A DNA stretch of 64,000 nucleotides from Lutjanus erythropterus (GCA_020091685.1 CM034611.1:14266719-14330718); one strand, 5' to 3'; counted from the stretch's first letter, positions 22,253 to 34,257 are shown. Notes: generated from the sequence alone by a model not told the origin. Translations and numbers: made by a program.

Positions 22253-22426
22253 CTTAGAAAACATGGCGGAGGGGCCAGATGTTCGGATGACCTCACAACC
22301 TTGGGACCAGCTGATGTGGCAGTGATGGAGATGGGGACTGGCAGAAGAAACCGATCTAGTGGCATCAGAGGTTCCCGTTTTTCCCGCTTTTTCTGCGTCG
22401 GTCTTAACCCCCCAAACTGGGCAATC
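22253..22426 (-). other. Candidate exon (174 bp, two open frames)
   Basis: On the minus strand a pyrimidine-rich stretch ending CCTTCCAG precedes 22426, and AAG|GTCAGT follows 22253. The interval is exactly 58 codons. It is open in phase 0 (starting DCPVWGVK, ending SAMFSK) and in phase 1 (IAQFGGLRPTQKKREKREPL, then a proline- and serine-rich stretch). The phase-1 reading contains a basic KKREKR run. I recognise neither product. Splice-like boundaries around an open frame occur by chance every few kilobases, so this stays a hypothesis. Confidence 0.2.
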
Positions 22427-22564
22427 CTGGAAGGCAGGGAAAGATGGAGGACAGGCAAAGAGAAATATGTAAACACAGAAAAGAAAGAGACACGGAGAGA
22501 GAAGGGAAGGGAGGGAGGACTGGTCAGTGGTGCTGACAGTTGTCACAGATGTTGAGTTCAGCAC

Positions 22565-24839
22565 AAAACTCTGCCAGAAGCCATCATGTCAAGGCTAAGT
22601 TAGCTGAATGAACAAGAACAACTCCAGGCCCTGCCACTTTAAATCTCGCTCAAAACTCAACAGCTGTTTCTTGAACGAATGCAGATGCAAAATAATGATA
22701 ATAATGCCTACTTACAGCTCCTGCTTAGAAGTAAACAATCCTTCTTGACCACACCCTGTACACATGGTGTCTTATTAGCTCTGCGTTGCTGCAGCTCTTG
22801 TGGAGATTTAATTTTAGAGGCAGCAAGGGATTTTGGCAGACATTGTCAGAGGAAAAAAACAGTGTGAAAAAAGTTTATATTGTTAGAGAGCTAACAATTA
22901 ATTCTTTGAATCTTTAGAAATATATTTTTTCTGTTTTTAAAGCCATAACACAACCAAACAGTCAGTTGACTTAGCTGTCAGAAACAAGCAAAGCATCTTT
23001 GTAATATATATCCACAGCGTTGCAGTGGCTTCAACATCATTTCTCCTCAAATCAACGCCTGCGCTTGTCTATTCTGGCATCTGAAATTCTTAACATTTTG
23101 ACTGGGTGCATCTTGGCTCCAAGCATCTTCACTCAGCTCAGAGAATGTCTTTGTGCCAAGGCCACAGCCTGTGGCGGTTTTCCTAGTGACAGATGAGCAT
23201 GTCAACATGTTTGTGTGTGCGTACGTGTGTGTGTGGTGAAACAATAGGCCTCGTAAGCTGTGAACTGTGCCGTTATGAACAGAACTGCCATGGTATCCAG
23301 TAACCAATACGCCAACATATTGATTAGATATGGTAACATGCATCTAACTCAGTAAATATTAATACTAAATAGAAGCAAATGCACATATGCATGTGGGCAC
23401 ACAGACTTCTGAGACGTTGCTTTTTTTACTGACTCTGGTGCACAGAACTTGGCCTCTCACAGATGGACTGATAACGCTCACTTGTTGTAATTACTTGCTG
23501 AAAACAGTTATATAAACACTGGGACAGTTTGTATATCCCAAGACACATTCATGAGCAAATACACAAGCTAGAATATCCCCATTTGTCCGAAGAAGAAGAT
23601 TCTCTCTAAACTATAACAGCATAAAAAAAACAATAAATGGCGAGCAGCACCAAAAGAGAACTGCGACATGTGGATCTAAATCTGTCCGTCCTGTCTCCAG
23701 GCCTGTTGGCAAAGGGCAGCTCAGCTGTAGCAGGCAGATTGTGTGAACAGCGGACTACGAACATCTCTCCACAGGCCATACCAAGGTGTCTAATCCAGGA
23801 AACGCTGTGAACATACACCCTGTGGGCTCCCACAGTACACTGCACAGCCCACATCCCAGTACACACTTGCAACAAATCCTACATCTTAACCTGCCAGTTT
23901 GTCTCTTGTTGAGTCGTAAAATCTCAAATTCTTAAAATACCTAAACAATATGCTAATAGGATATGATTATTTCATGGGTTTCATATACAAATTAGTTTGT
24001 TTCAAGACTTTTTGAAGGCTGAGGTGATAGGCTGGGTAATTTTGCAGCAAAAAAGGGGAAAAGCACATAAATAAATGTTACACTATTCACCACAAGCGCC
24101 AAATTGATTAAAAAAATTTTATCAAACTTCAGTTATTTAACATGCCAGAATAAAATCCCTCAGTGTTTCAATACTGTGGAAAGCACCAAACAGTCAAATG
24201 TGGCAAGGTCTACACTCGAAGTGCAGCAAATTTCAATGATAAATATAAAATAATCATTTAGAGTAATTTAGTCATTCATTAATTTTTTTATCTGATGAAC
24301 AACTACACCTAATACCATCAGTAAGCTGCCGTATGTCGGCTAACGTAAACCCTGAGTGAGAGATGGACCAGATTTTTTGTGACACTTTGTTTTTTACTTT
24401 ACAAATAATTAGCTTATAAAACATCTATAAACATTATCTGGCTACTGATAATATATAATACCTTACATACTTGGCTACATTATGTACCTGAACGTCTTGA
24501 AGTAACATACATTACATACACTGGCTATTCCACCCCGGGTGCAAACACCATCTGCCTTATTTGAATTTTAACAGTAAAATAACTATTGAATAAGGTTTAA
24601 TTATCTATCAGTTTACAATTTGTTTCTATTAATTAGCATGCTAATATGAGCGTACAATGACCCATGTCAACAAATCTGCTAAATTCAAAGCCGGCGGTTA
24701 CAAATGATATGACGTGTTTTATCTTTCCGAGAATTTCTGCACGTCCAGCAGAGAAGTCTATGCTTGTGATATTTTTGTGGAGATTTATTTTAAAAATTCC
24801 ACTGTGATAAATTTATAGATATTTCATGTACACATTTCG
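22565..24839. other. Non-coding stretch
   Basis: No supported gene. Short GT runs lie near 23215-23235 and the rest is unremarkable. A short polypurine and A run region marks the 22440-22520 flank. Confidence 0.4.
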
Positions 24840-25150
24840 GCACTTTACCTGAAGAAATATTGCCAGCTCGCCGAGGAGGGCGCCTGCTGTCCAGCACCTG
24901 TCATATCAGCTGAGCGTCACCCACGTCACAGGGTGTCGCGAAATGACAGCTCCCAATGTCTGCAAAGATGAAGCCTCGGGATGGAAAAAAAAAAAAAAAA
25001 ACAGGACGGATCGAAATTTCATACTCCCAAGTATATCAAAGTGACTCCTGTCAGCATTGCATCAGAGCAGAGGAACAGGAACTGTTCATTTTTACAGCTG
25101 AGAGTCGGACTGTGGAGGGGGGTTTCTGGGGAAACGGGGTAGGAAGGTAA
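24840..25150 (+). other. Possible first-exon-like segment (weak)
   Basis: A GC-richer patch (CAGCTCGCCGAGGAGGGCGC near 24866, GGTGTCGCGAAATGACAG near 24932) is followed by a frame with an A16 run. The frame ends at GGTAGGAAG|GTAAGC near 25146, a fair splice donor. It could be a non-coding transcript's first exon or mere coincidence. I see no TATA box or initiator I would trust. Confidence 0.15.
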
Positions 25151-26064
25151 GCACTGTAAATTATGTTGGGTAACTTGCAGGAGAAATTGACAATGAAAAG
25201 CACCTTGTCAACCATCGACCATTTGGATTTATGACAGCAGAAGTCAAAATATGGCTGTGACAGAGGGTGAAGTTGAAGGGAGACTTTTGAGGCAAGAACG
25301 AGAGTTTGAGTGATTTTCAGAGGTCTGGTTTCCTCACATCAAAGGCAACATGTGAACCTCATGTGTCACTGTGAGTCTACTGTTGCCTGCATGGTGCAAC
25401 ACAGTGGTAACCTACGATTTCATCTTAGATCTTTGGAGGAATCATCATTTGCTTTTTGCTTTCAATGCTGGATGTCACCAGGAAAAGATTGTAAGTAGGC
25501 AACTGAGACTAAACACAAAACGCATATTAAACAAGAAACATGGAGTTTTATGCGTAAAACGAGCGCTTAAAAATAGTGGTGAAGAAAGCAAGTACAGCAA
25601 GCAAAAACATGATCACAGCATAACACAAAACAACATCGACAGTTACCATGGGGCAAGCCTTTTTACCTAAGCAGTCTGGATAAACAAGTGAGTGTGTCTT
25701 TGCTCGTACAGGCATAGAGTGCAGTGCTACAAGATACAGAGATACGACTCGTGCAGTGATGACAAATATTAGAGGCTTGAGGCTAAAAGAATCCAAGGCA
25801 ACCAAAATCTGTTTTTGTCCCAGGGCCAAAGCCTGCACTGCACTGTGGGCCACTTCTGATTTCAGCACTAGCTGGTGTAACGCAACCAGCCATGCATTAG
25901 CATTGGCCCTCCAGTTAGAGCAGGCTCTTAGGATCCTGTCACCCGAACTTATCATATACTCTCACACAACGGCCAGACACACACATGCAAACACAGAAAA
26001 CAGCAGCTCGTTTGCTGCAGCAAGAACACATAGACCTTTATTAGTTACACAGATCCCTTTCTTT
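25151..26064. other. Non-coding stretch with weak splice-like signals
   Basis: A minus-strand frame of about 135 codons (25548-25955) includes a hydrophobic run that could look like a membrane segment, but nothing supports a gene. A 170-bp interval 25321-25490 lies between TTTTCAG and GTAAGT on the plus strand and is open in one frame. The upstream tract is not pyrimidine-rich. Confidence 0.35.
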
Positions 26065-27203
26065 TAGGGCAGCATGATATGTTAAAAAAAGAAAACATAT
26101 TGTGATTATTTTGATTGTGATATGACTCACAGTTAGTGGGAATTATCATATTTGCATCACAATTTTCCTTTTCACTGAAGAAAAAATATTAAAATCATGT
26201 TGAAATGATGAATGTCAGGATGTGAGACACAACCTGGGACCTGAACAAGTTCAGATATGTTTAACATTATATGCAATACCTGAGTGGATCTAAGAGGACC
26301 CGGCTGTGATCAGACAGCTCTGATCATGGTCGTTCCAAATGACCTGTCTGAGCGAGTGCCCCTGCTCAGGAGGTGAACGGTCAGAGAGAAGAGGTCAGAC
26401 TCATCTCAGAGAGTGCAGATGATAGCAAATTAGCAATGTTAACGTTAGCACCTGTGGCAACAAACAGGCAAATTATTATTAAAGTTCAAGAGGGCAAATA
26501 GTCAAAGTTATCTTTATAAAGCTAGAGGAAACAAAACTGCAAAGCTATTCTAAATTAACTTAATTTGTCATTCTTCACTGTAGCACAAGGTGTACTTTGA
26601 AGCTGAAATAACAAGTGGAATAACCACACTGATTACATCAGCAAGAGAGGAATAACAAAAAATGTATTTTTTACCAACTTTCTTGGGGAGGAGGATGAAT
26701 TATATACATCATGGCAAGGCAGAGAGAATACAGCCATTAACATTACATTATGTAAGAAACGTAGTTTTGTTTTGACAACTTAACGTTAACCGCTTCAGAA
26801 CAAACAGCTGTGAAATCAGTGCTGATCTGGTCTGTGAGAGGTCAGGTCTGACATTTTTTGGGTCTGCATGGCTCCAGGTCCCAGCTTTTAAAAAATTAGA
26901 GGGTTAGTTTTGGGTTAAGGTCCCTGCTTTCAAATAATAGATGGGTCTGCTGCAGTTCTAGGTAGTATAGGTAGAACATTTCTGTGTTTTTTGGGGTTCA
27001 GGCACGAAGACCTCTCATCTGTACCAAACAAACAATGCTTTCTTACATTTGGAGAACAGCTCTGCAGCACTTAAGTGCTTCATTATAATGCTGTTCAGTC
27101 ATATACTTTTCCTTTATCAAAAAAATGGCAACTTCTGTGATTTGGATTTTGCACTTGGCCATATTGTGATTTTGATAATACTTCGATTAACTGTGCAGCC
27201 CTA
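26065..27203 (+). mobile_element. hAT-type element (family G1) split by a large insertion
   Basis: The left end TAGGGCAGCATGAT is at 26065. The right end, matching GTGCAGCCCTA, finishes at 27203. Flanking octamers CTTTCTTT and CTGTCTAT agree at 6 of 8 bases. About 150-200 bp on each side match other G1 copies. The middle, roughly 26250-26995, has no counterpart in them and appears to be a separate insertion about 0.75 kb long. That inner part contains GTCCCAGCTTTTAAAAAATT and GGGTTAGTTTTGGGTTAAGG, which recall another fish element I cannot name. Confidence 0.65.
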
Positions 27204-27640
27204 CTGTCTATCTCAGTTTTCCACTCTCTCTCTCGGGCACACAAATACACTAATGTTACTCACTCACACAGGGACCATAATTCAACCTTGTCCAGACCAC
27301 CGAGACCTCTCCAGGTCAAACACACAGCAGCAGGGACGTCCCTCAACACAACATAAAAGACCGAATCTCCCTGTTAAAGCAGTCGGCTCATCTCTCTCAC
27401 CACTTAGAGGGAGGCCCGAGCTAGCATACAAAGTTCAACAACTGTGAAGAAGGAACTATTAAAGAGGACACACAAAGCAGTGACCTTGACTGACAAGTGC
27501 TCTTCATTCTGGCCATAAACAGCAGTGGGGCCTGATAAGTGTTCATCGGTGCGGGGAGTAATGACCTATCCGTCAGCAGCGGTTGGGCTGTGTGAGGTAG
27601 TATAAATGGAACATACATAATGTACAGCAATAATACCAGC
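27204..27640. other. Non-coding stretch
   Basis: No gene or recognised repeat. A plus-strand open frame ending at 27447 runs in from the transposon and is not convincing. Confidence 0.4.
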
Positions 27641-28030
27641 ACGCTCACAGCCTAATGTATTATCATTATTCTTGGGGACCGGGTTTTTTTCCCCCTCCCC
27701 TAACCCTGTGTAGTGTGCCTCAACACGGCGGGTAAATGCCTTCCGGCCACGATAATTTCATTCTAATCTTTGTTCCATATTATAATTTTCATGGTCAGAA
27801 ATACACCAGGAAGCAACGCCACGTTTCTATCAAGGGCTAAACAGAACACAGGCCATAACTGGAGGTTTTATGTGACTGTATAACCCCCGTTCTTAGTGCA
27901 CCACTCAATTTATGATAAGAATGGAGAGAGCTGTAAATTTATGTGTGATGGCCCATCTTAAACAACATCATTATGGGCCAATCCAGCCTCTGATAGGGCA
28001 GCTGTATCCATACTAGACGCTCAGAACATG
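27641..28030. promoter_or_regulatory. Possible conserved non-coding element
   Basis: Unique block with CCTAATGTATTATCATTATT, GGCCACGATAATTTCATTCT, CTGGAGGTTTTATGTGACTG and AAATTTATGTGTGATGGCCC. It is complex, contains several ATTA cores, and is surrounded by repeats. Conservation is untested. Confidence 0.33.
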
Positions 28031-28395
28031 TTTAAAGAGGAGAGCAGAAAATTTAATATTCATAACATTAAAATGCAGTATCAAATTTTACTACTAAATT
28101 AAACAAAGTTTCTGAAAAAAAGAAATTTAGCATCTATGTAAAAAAACGATTTATTAAAATTAAGGGTAAAAGCTGAACAAACAAACAACAAACATATATT
28201 GCTGCTAGTTTATTGTGCTTGAATATAATTATTTACAGAAGGAGGAGTGGGGATTTAAAACACAGGCAGAGTCCCCATGTGACCGTATTTGACTCACTTC
28301 TGAGATAAACGGCCAGACATGAATATCTTCAGCCTTACACAGTCTGAACCAGGCAGGTAGGAATGTGCATTTTACTTGCTAACAATACCAATACT

Positions 28396-28550
28396 TTAAA
28401 GGAACAGTACAATAGTTTGGTTTTGAAATAACCCTGTTTGCTTTCTTGCTGAGAGTCAGATGAGAAGATCAATATCACTCATGTCTGTCCAGTAAATAGT
28501 CTACAGCCAGCAGCAGTTAGCTTAGCTGAGGCTAGTTATTTCTCCGTTTC
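28396..28550 (+). mobile_element. TTAAAGG-starting fish repeat (family F5), partial
   Basis: Starts TTAAAGGAACAGTACAATAG, then CAGATGAGAAGATCAATATC, CTCATGTCTGTCCAGTAAAT and GTTAGCTTAGCTGAGGCTAG. I recall this order as an abundant percomorph repeat. The right end is missing. Confidence 0.6.
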
Positions 28551-29819
28551 TAAAAAGACACCAAGAGCAGCACTGGTATGTGAGGTGATTTTGTTTTAGT
28601 GGCCACACTCTGCATTGCAGCATCATGAGAACAAGACGATCCCAAAAAAACTTAACACAATCATCACAAAAACAGTGGCTGTAAATGAAAACAATGCATG
28701 CATTTTTCTGAGCTTCTCTCTGAAATGACTCTCTGTATAATCCAAATGTGATCCATTCAGTCAAGCAGAGCCGTGTCATTTAATGATTTTATGCCATTTA
28801 TGTGCTTCAAGCCATCAGGAAGTCAGCAGGCCAGGCCACAGAACAACTCGTGCATGATCTATGTATACATGTACACACGTAGATGCAGATCACCACCATA
28901 CTGCCAGATCGCCACTGCCAAGACTGGCCTGTAAACCAAGACATGTAAACAAGAGAGCTGGATGGATGTCAGGGCTATTTTTTCAATCACATTCAAAATC
29001 TATACACCGCATTCGGCATGGAGCTCATTGTAAGATAAGATAATATGGGTCAAAGAAAGTTGGTGGCCAGCTGACACTCAAGGAAATGGAACCGATAGGG
29101 GAAACACAGAATTACATAATGACACTGACAAAGAAACTTAATCTAAGGTGGATCAGTAACGCCTTGACAACACCTGATCCGATTAATAGTGACGTATCAG
29201 AGATGATAGCAATCTGGTGGACGAGACCATCCCTAATCTTCAGCCGAAGTTAAAAAGCATAAAGCTGTCAGTCAGAACTAAAATAAAACGTCTCAATATA
29301 GTGAGTCTCATATAGTGAGTCATAGTTTTGTGAACCTCTTTTATAAAATCAGGTTTTCGTTTCTTTTGTGGGTGAATTTTTAAAAATAACAGTCACATAC
29401 ACAATATTAAAAAAGGATTTATCTCCAAAAAAATATCACGTCCCAAAATACTACCTCGTAAAAGCTAATTCAGTCTGGAATTATACTGGTACTGCTGAGA
29501 GTTATCATGCAACACCATTAATTAACAGGCATTTCTGAGGCCTCCCACACACATACTGCATCAAACTCACAGCCAGTGTCCTTATCCAAAACTCATCTCT
29601 GTGCGACAGAAACAAGGATATGCAGTGCTACTACACAACCAACATTCATACAACACATACTGCATAATGTAAGAGGATATTCTTGGAAAGTGAAATAAAC
29701 TCCACTAGGAATACAGGAATAGTTGTGATGCGTTTCCTGGATAAATGTTGATTTGCTTGTCAATATAAAACATTTCATCTCTGCTCTCTGCGGTCGCTCA
29801 GTGTTTTATGGTGCACTAG
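28551..29819. other. Non-coding stretch
   Basis: No supported gene or recognised repeat. Open frames are short. Confidence 0.4.
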
Positions 29820-29821
29820 TA

Positions 29822-30705
29822 AGACATAAGACATACTTCCTATCAAATCAGGCAAAAACTAGAAATAGTATTACACCATTATTAGACTTTACTAGAGGGA
29901 AACGTAACAGAACTGCACTGTAAACTAAAATGAAATCATCTTCACACCTCTGGCCATTGTATAGGAACTTTTTACAGCACTGACAGCGCTGACACACAGA
30001 CTGGAGAGACCACAGATCATCACACAAGGCGTTGATCTTTTTAACCTGTACCAGAGGAAGCAGTCACCCATTTATTCAGGAACACATAAAAACCTTTATG
30101 TTATAAATCCACAAGGTTATCAGCTCTGTGTACACATGTGATTATTAATGAGCAGAATTACTTGAGGACCAGTACGCTGCTTTGTTATACTACGCCTCTT
30201 TTGATTCTGCGATGTCGGCTCGCTGTAACAACATACTGGGCAGTTTTATGCTGCCACTGCTCAGTCAGCATAAAACAGTAAGCCGGGTTAAAGGTGAACC
30301 TTCGTTGCAGCAATACTGCAGGACTTCTGTGTAAAAAGGGCTTCTGTGAAGCTGACCGTCCTCCTCATAAACATTAACAGCCTCACATTAACAACCAGCT
30401 AAGCTAGCTAACTGGCTAACTTCACTATTTAAAAACACTTGCGTGGTCATCAAAATAATCAAAATACAAATTAAACACTAATACACACTATATACAAAGC
30501 AAACAATAAAATATTAACAAAATGTACAAATTGAACAGTAAGAGGTCAAGTATTTTAATAATACTACATTGCGCAAGAAGAGAATACACTTTAGTTTACA
30601 GTACAGTTCTGCTGTAATGTGTCCCTAATTACCCTCTAATAATATTTAATAAAGACCATGTTATTTCTAGTTTTTGTCTCCTTTGATACAAAGTATGGCT
30701 TATTA
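29822..30705. mobile_element. Element with long inverted ends (about 110 bp), about 0.88 kb
   Basis: The segment 29822-29932 read in reverse complement matches 30587-30705. Shared landmarks include TTTAGTTTACAGT, CAGTTCTG, TTTCTAGTTTTTG and AAGTATG. Identity is clearly below perfect but the match is continuous for about 110 bases. The interior is non-coding. This is the layout of a non-autonomous DNA transposon. Exact ends and target duplication were not resolved, and the outermost bases diverge. Confidence 0.65.
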
Positions 30706-31334
30706 CAACTTGTACTTACACTGTAACATAAAGGGCGTCCTTCAGTGTTATAACAGTGTAGTAGCTAATGTTCAGTGCTGCTTATTTTCAGGATAAATCA
30801 ATATTGTAGGGAATTTAGGACTAATCTCAGTGTTATAAATATTGCGTGCATGCCCGTCTCGTCTCTCCCAGGTATCCCTACAGAGCAAAGGAAAAATGAA
30901 GGATGCCTCCAAAGCTTGGAGACAGTAATCTCCCCCGTGGAGGTCAAATCTAACATGGCAGGTTAGTGTCTGTGGAGATTGACAGCCTGGAGAAATACTG
31001 CTGCCAGGCACCCACAACGCACAGTGACAGTAAACACCTCCCAGGAAAAAGGCTGGTTACCAAGCCTTATAGAGCGACTGTCAGAGGGCGCCAGTCGTCA
31101 GAGCTGCCGCCGACTCCGCACTGACAGACTCTGTCAACCTATCTCTATCATATCGAAACCATCTCAATAATGTGAACATCAGACTCACCCAGAAAGTATA
31201 CAGACACAACCTGGACACATCTTCATCAGAAACATTTGAAGGGAACCTTTATTCTTTCTTTGACTACTTCATTTTTGAATGAATATTGGAAATGATTGTT
31301 AGAAAAAAAAAAAACATAACATTTTATAACTATA
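30706..31334. other. Non-coding stretch
   Basis: Three short overlapping frames occur around 30770-31170 and none is convincing. Nothing else is recognised. Confidence 0.4.
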
Positions 31335-31425
31335 TACTGTTGTTTTGTGTACATTCTCTGTGGATGGGCACTGGTGCTTTTGTAGATAACCATTAAAGGT
31401 CAAGAAGAACCAAAGGAATTGTTTA
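31335..31425 (+). repeat. Direct repeat, left copy
   Basis: GTTTTGTGTACATTCTCTG... through AAAGGTCAAGAAGAACCAAA recurs in diverged form at 32262-32350 (GTTTTGTGTTTATTCTGTG... AAAAGTCAAGCAGAACAAAA). The two copies flank the F3 copy and its inner insertion. Confidence 0.6.
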
Positions 31426-31429
31426 TACT

Positions 31430-31497
31430 CTACTGCAGAGCTAAAATGATTAGTATATTAACTGATTTGCCAATTGAAAGATTATTAATCTGCAGCT
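31430..31497 (+). repeat. Family F2 remnant
   Basis: GCAGAGCTAAAATGATTAGT at one edge and TTATTAATCTGCAGCT at the other look like the two ends of an F2 element with most of the middle deleted. Confidence 0.4.
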
Positions 31498-32135
31498 ATC
31501 TTGTATAGGATTTAGTGGCATCTAGCTTGCAGATTCCATACACATCGTCTTACTCATCCCTTCCAAGCCTGAAAGCAGCTACGATGGAAGTGAAACTCAT
31601 GCAAAAAGGCCAGCAAGCAAGCGTCAATAAGCCATTCAGTACGCAGCATGCTTATACCAAGATCTAAAAATTCTGTGATTGGCTATCTAATGTTGCACAT
31701 CATAGAGGTGTGCAAGAAAAACACTATATTACACCCACAGGTGGGGATCATGGTTTTGCTTTTTACCGTTTGGTATATAAAAAAAGTATTGTTCAAAAAC
31801 CAGTATCAAACCCAAGGTATTGGTACCAGTATGCAAAAAATACCCAACATTAAGCGTGGGATCATGGGATTTATTGTCTTCATTGCTAAACAACCATCAT
31901 TGCTAAGCAACTCTATCTGACGTAGAAATCTCAGACTTCCTTCCTCACTCTGATGCAACATCTGGTGTTTCCTGTAGTTACAGAAACTAGCGACCAGCGT
32001 CATTACATTGAATGAAATTACGGAGTTCTGTGGGTGTGCACATTGCTGGAAACATTTAGGATAATGTGAGTACAGAACTCATAACATGGGTCTAGTCATT
32101 TTTAGACCTTTAATATGCAAACATTAAATAATTTA
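31495..32135 (-). mobile_element. Family F3 copy, minus strand, interrupted
   Basis: Reverse-complement match to the 13358-13993 repeat type. The GATGCCACTAAATCC end is at about 31505-31530. The TTATCCTAAATGTTTCC and GGTCTAAAAATGACTAGACC parts appear at 32040-32115. Between about 31640 and 31945 is sequence with no F3 counterpart (GGTATTGGTACCAGTATGC, ATTGCTAAACAACCATCATT), most likely another insertion. Non-coding. Confidence 0.55.
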
Positions 32136-32261
32136 GGTTTGATCAAGAAATCAGCATGTGAAATGCTAAGAAAATAATCTTTATCTGCAGCCTTAAAGGG
32201 AAAGATTGTGCAGAAACATGACAACATACTGCTACTTAGTTGTCACCAGTTTGTGTTCACA

Positions 32262-32350
32262 CTGCAGTTTTGTGTTTATTCTGTGTGGTGGGTAACTGAT
32301 GTATACTAGATTATCTTTAAAAGTCAAGCAGAACAAAAGCACTTGTTTAA
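32262..32350 (+). repeat. Direct repeat, right copy
   Basis: Diverged counterpart of 31335-31425 in the same orientation, about 0.93 kb away. Confidence 0.6.
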
Positions 32351-32689
32351 AGAAAACTCTTGTAGCATTGCATTAAGAAACGGGTGAATGCATAAAGCTG
32401 AAACAAAAAAAAACAGATTTACACTGAAATCCATGTTGTTTACTTAACTGTGGTGGCACAGAAATTGTAATGCAGTACAGCAGAGCACTAATTGCATGAA
32501 ATATGTTATCTTACAGGCTTGTGCTGTCTGCCTTTCATAAACAAAGGCTGACAGATCATGCCCTCAACCAGTGACCCTGCTGTGAGCATATGCACTAATG
32601 CAAGGTCACACTGGAGACTGGCCACATGAGGAGAAAACAGCCATCCAATTTGCCTTGTGAGCCCAACACAGACACAAACTACTGATGTA

Positions 32690-32960
32690 GTCATCATGCC
32701 CTACAATAAAATGTCAGTGTGCTAAACGGGGCCCTTTTTTCATTAGCAGCTCTAATAAATGGCGCTTCTATAAAATAGAGGAAAACCCTTTTATGTCCGC
32801 GAGAGGAGAAAATGATAAAGGGATATCACTGCCAAAAAATCTGTTGTACGCTCAATGTCAAGGAGGCTCCGCTGGCTCCCACAGAGCTCAGCTGTGTGCA
32901 AGAGCATAGCAGCCCCTGATTTTCATAATGGCAGGTGGCCATCTTTAAATCACTGTCCAT
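32690..32960. promoter_or_regulatory. Possible conserved non-coding element
   Basis: Unique block with TTTCATTAGCAGCTCTAATA, AATGGCGCTTCTATAAAATA, CCTTTTATGTCCGCGAGAGG and CCTGATTTTCATAATGGCAG. Complex and free of repeats I know. Conservation is untested. Confidence 0.33.
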
Positions 32961-33479
32961 ACACCACAATGACTGTTAACAGAACATTACATCTGCCTCA
33001 AAACATACTATGCTCCACATAATATTAAATAGTAAAGAATGAGTTGCCACAGCATCTCCTTTGCAGCGAGGAAGTCATATCTGTGGCTCTGATTGGTCTG
33101 ATTATGAGTGTGGGTGGAGGGTGAGTGTTGACGGGAGCGTGTTACAGGGGGGTTACGATGGGGTTGTGGGTAGAGGAGGCAGAAAAGACAGGCAGACAGA
33201 CAGACGAACAGACCTCTAGCCTGACGCCGTTCCCCCTCATCCTCTGCTTGCCCTTTGTCATGCACCCTCCTCACCTCCAGAGCTGTCACTGGCTTGTCAG
33301 AACCAATCACAGGATGCCATGCTGTCTGCCAGCCATGTACCAGTTTGGACAGGATGACATCAAATTTCTGGTGCTACGCGTCAAGGACCATATGAAAACA
33401 GATGTCCTCATTACTGGGTCGCCCGTGCTTTAGAAATACTACAGATTCACCTTTTTACGCAGATCAGGCGATTAAATAA
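32961..33479. other. Non-coding stretch
   Basis: A CAGACAGACAGACGAACAGA patch lies at about 33192. Both strands have roughly 100-codon frames that overlap each other, which argues against coding. Confidence 0.4.
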
Positions 33480-33895
33480 TATCACAAGATTATGCCTAAT
33501 TTTTCAGTTTAATCTTTTTTATGTAGGTTAGCAGTTAGTGTGAAAATGTTACCTTATGAATAAACTTTTTATACCTTTTTTTTAAAAAACCTTTAGTACA
33601 GTTAACTGCCTGTTTTCACCACTTTTTATACATCTCACACTTCATAACTATGCATGGTTTATACATTTCATTTTATAATAATAACATGTGAACTGCACAT
33701 TTCACATCTACCGTCTGTCTAATGTACTACACTGTTCACTTTTTATACTTTAGTTTATACTTTACTATACTTATCTTAATACCTACTTAAGTTTATATTT
33801 TACTATGCTTATAGATGTACCCTCTTTCCACATTAGTGCTGTTGTTGTCTGCTCTGAAACTGAAAGTACACAACAGGAATAAATAAAGAGCTACC
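33480..33895 (+). repeat. Possible LINE 3' tail remnant
   Basis: The sequence is rich in TTTATACTTTA and TTTACTATACTTAT units and ends in AGGAATAAATAAAGAGC. That resembles the 3' untranslated end of fish LINEs with an AATAAA-like tail. No reverse transcriptase sequence is attached. Uncertain. Confidence 0.3.
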
Positions 33896-34039
33896 ATCCT
33901 AAAACACAAATATTGCCACATACATGCAGAAATTTACAGTAAATCTAAAAACCTATGAAAAATACTAAACTAAAAGCCTGATCACAGTGTGATAAAACAG
34001 AACCATGTCATGTCCAAGCCTGGTGTTATGCATATATGA

Positions 34040-34200
34040 GGCCCTCTGAGATCCAGCATGACAAAAGTAACTTTATTGAATGGGACAGATCGCTGCTTGT
34101 CTGACTGACTTAATCTGTTTGATTGAGCAACGGGACGCCTTCGGCTTCACAAGTCCTTCAAAGGCCGCAGATTCTGCAAGTGTGAAAAAAGAGGGAGGAA
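34040..34200. promoter_or_regulatory. Possible conserved non-coding element
   Basis: Unique block with GTTATGCATATATGAGGCCC, TTAATCTGTTTGATTGAGCA and CCTTCAAAGGCCGCAGATTC. Adjacent simple repeats limit how far it extends. Conservation is untested. Confidence 0.3.
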
Positions 34201-34219
34201 AAAAGGAAAAGAGAAAAAT

Positions 34220-34257
34220 CCCCCCCCCCCCACGTACACACACCCCTTCTTCTACTG

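Noticed and set aside
22142-22555. 137-codon plus-strand frame over the candidate exon
   Set aside because: It lies antisense to the better-bounded minus-strand interval and has no recognised product. Several frames are open here because stops are scarce in this composition.
25548-25955. 135-codon minus-strand frame with a membrane-like hydrophobic run
   Set aside because: A single hydrophobic run in a chance-length frame is weak. No homology, no promoter, and no consistent splice sites.
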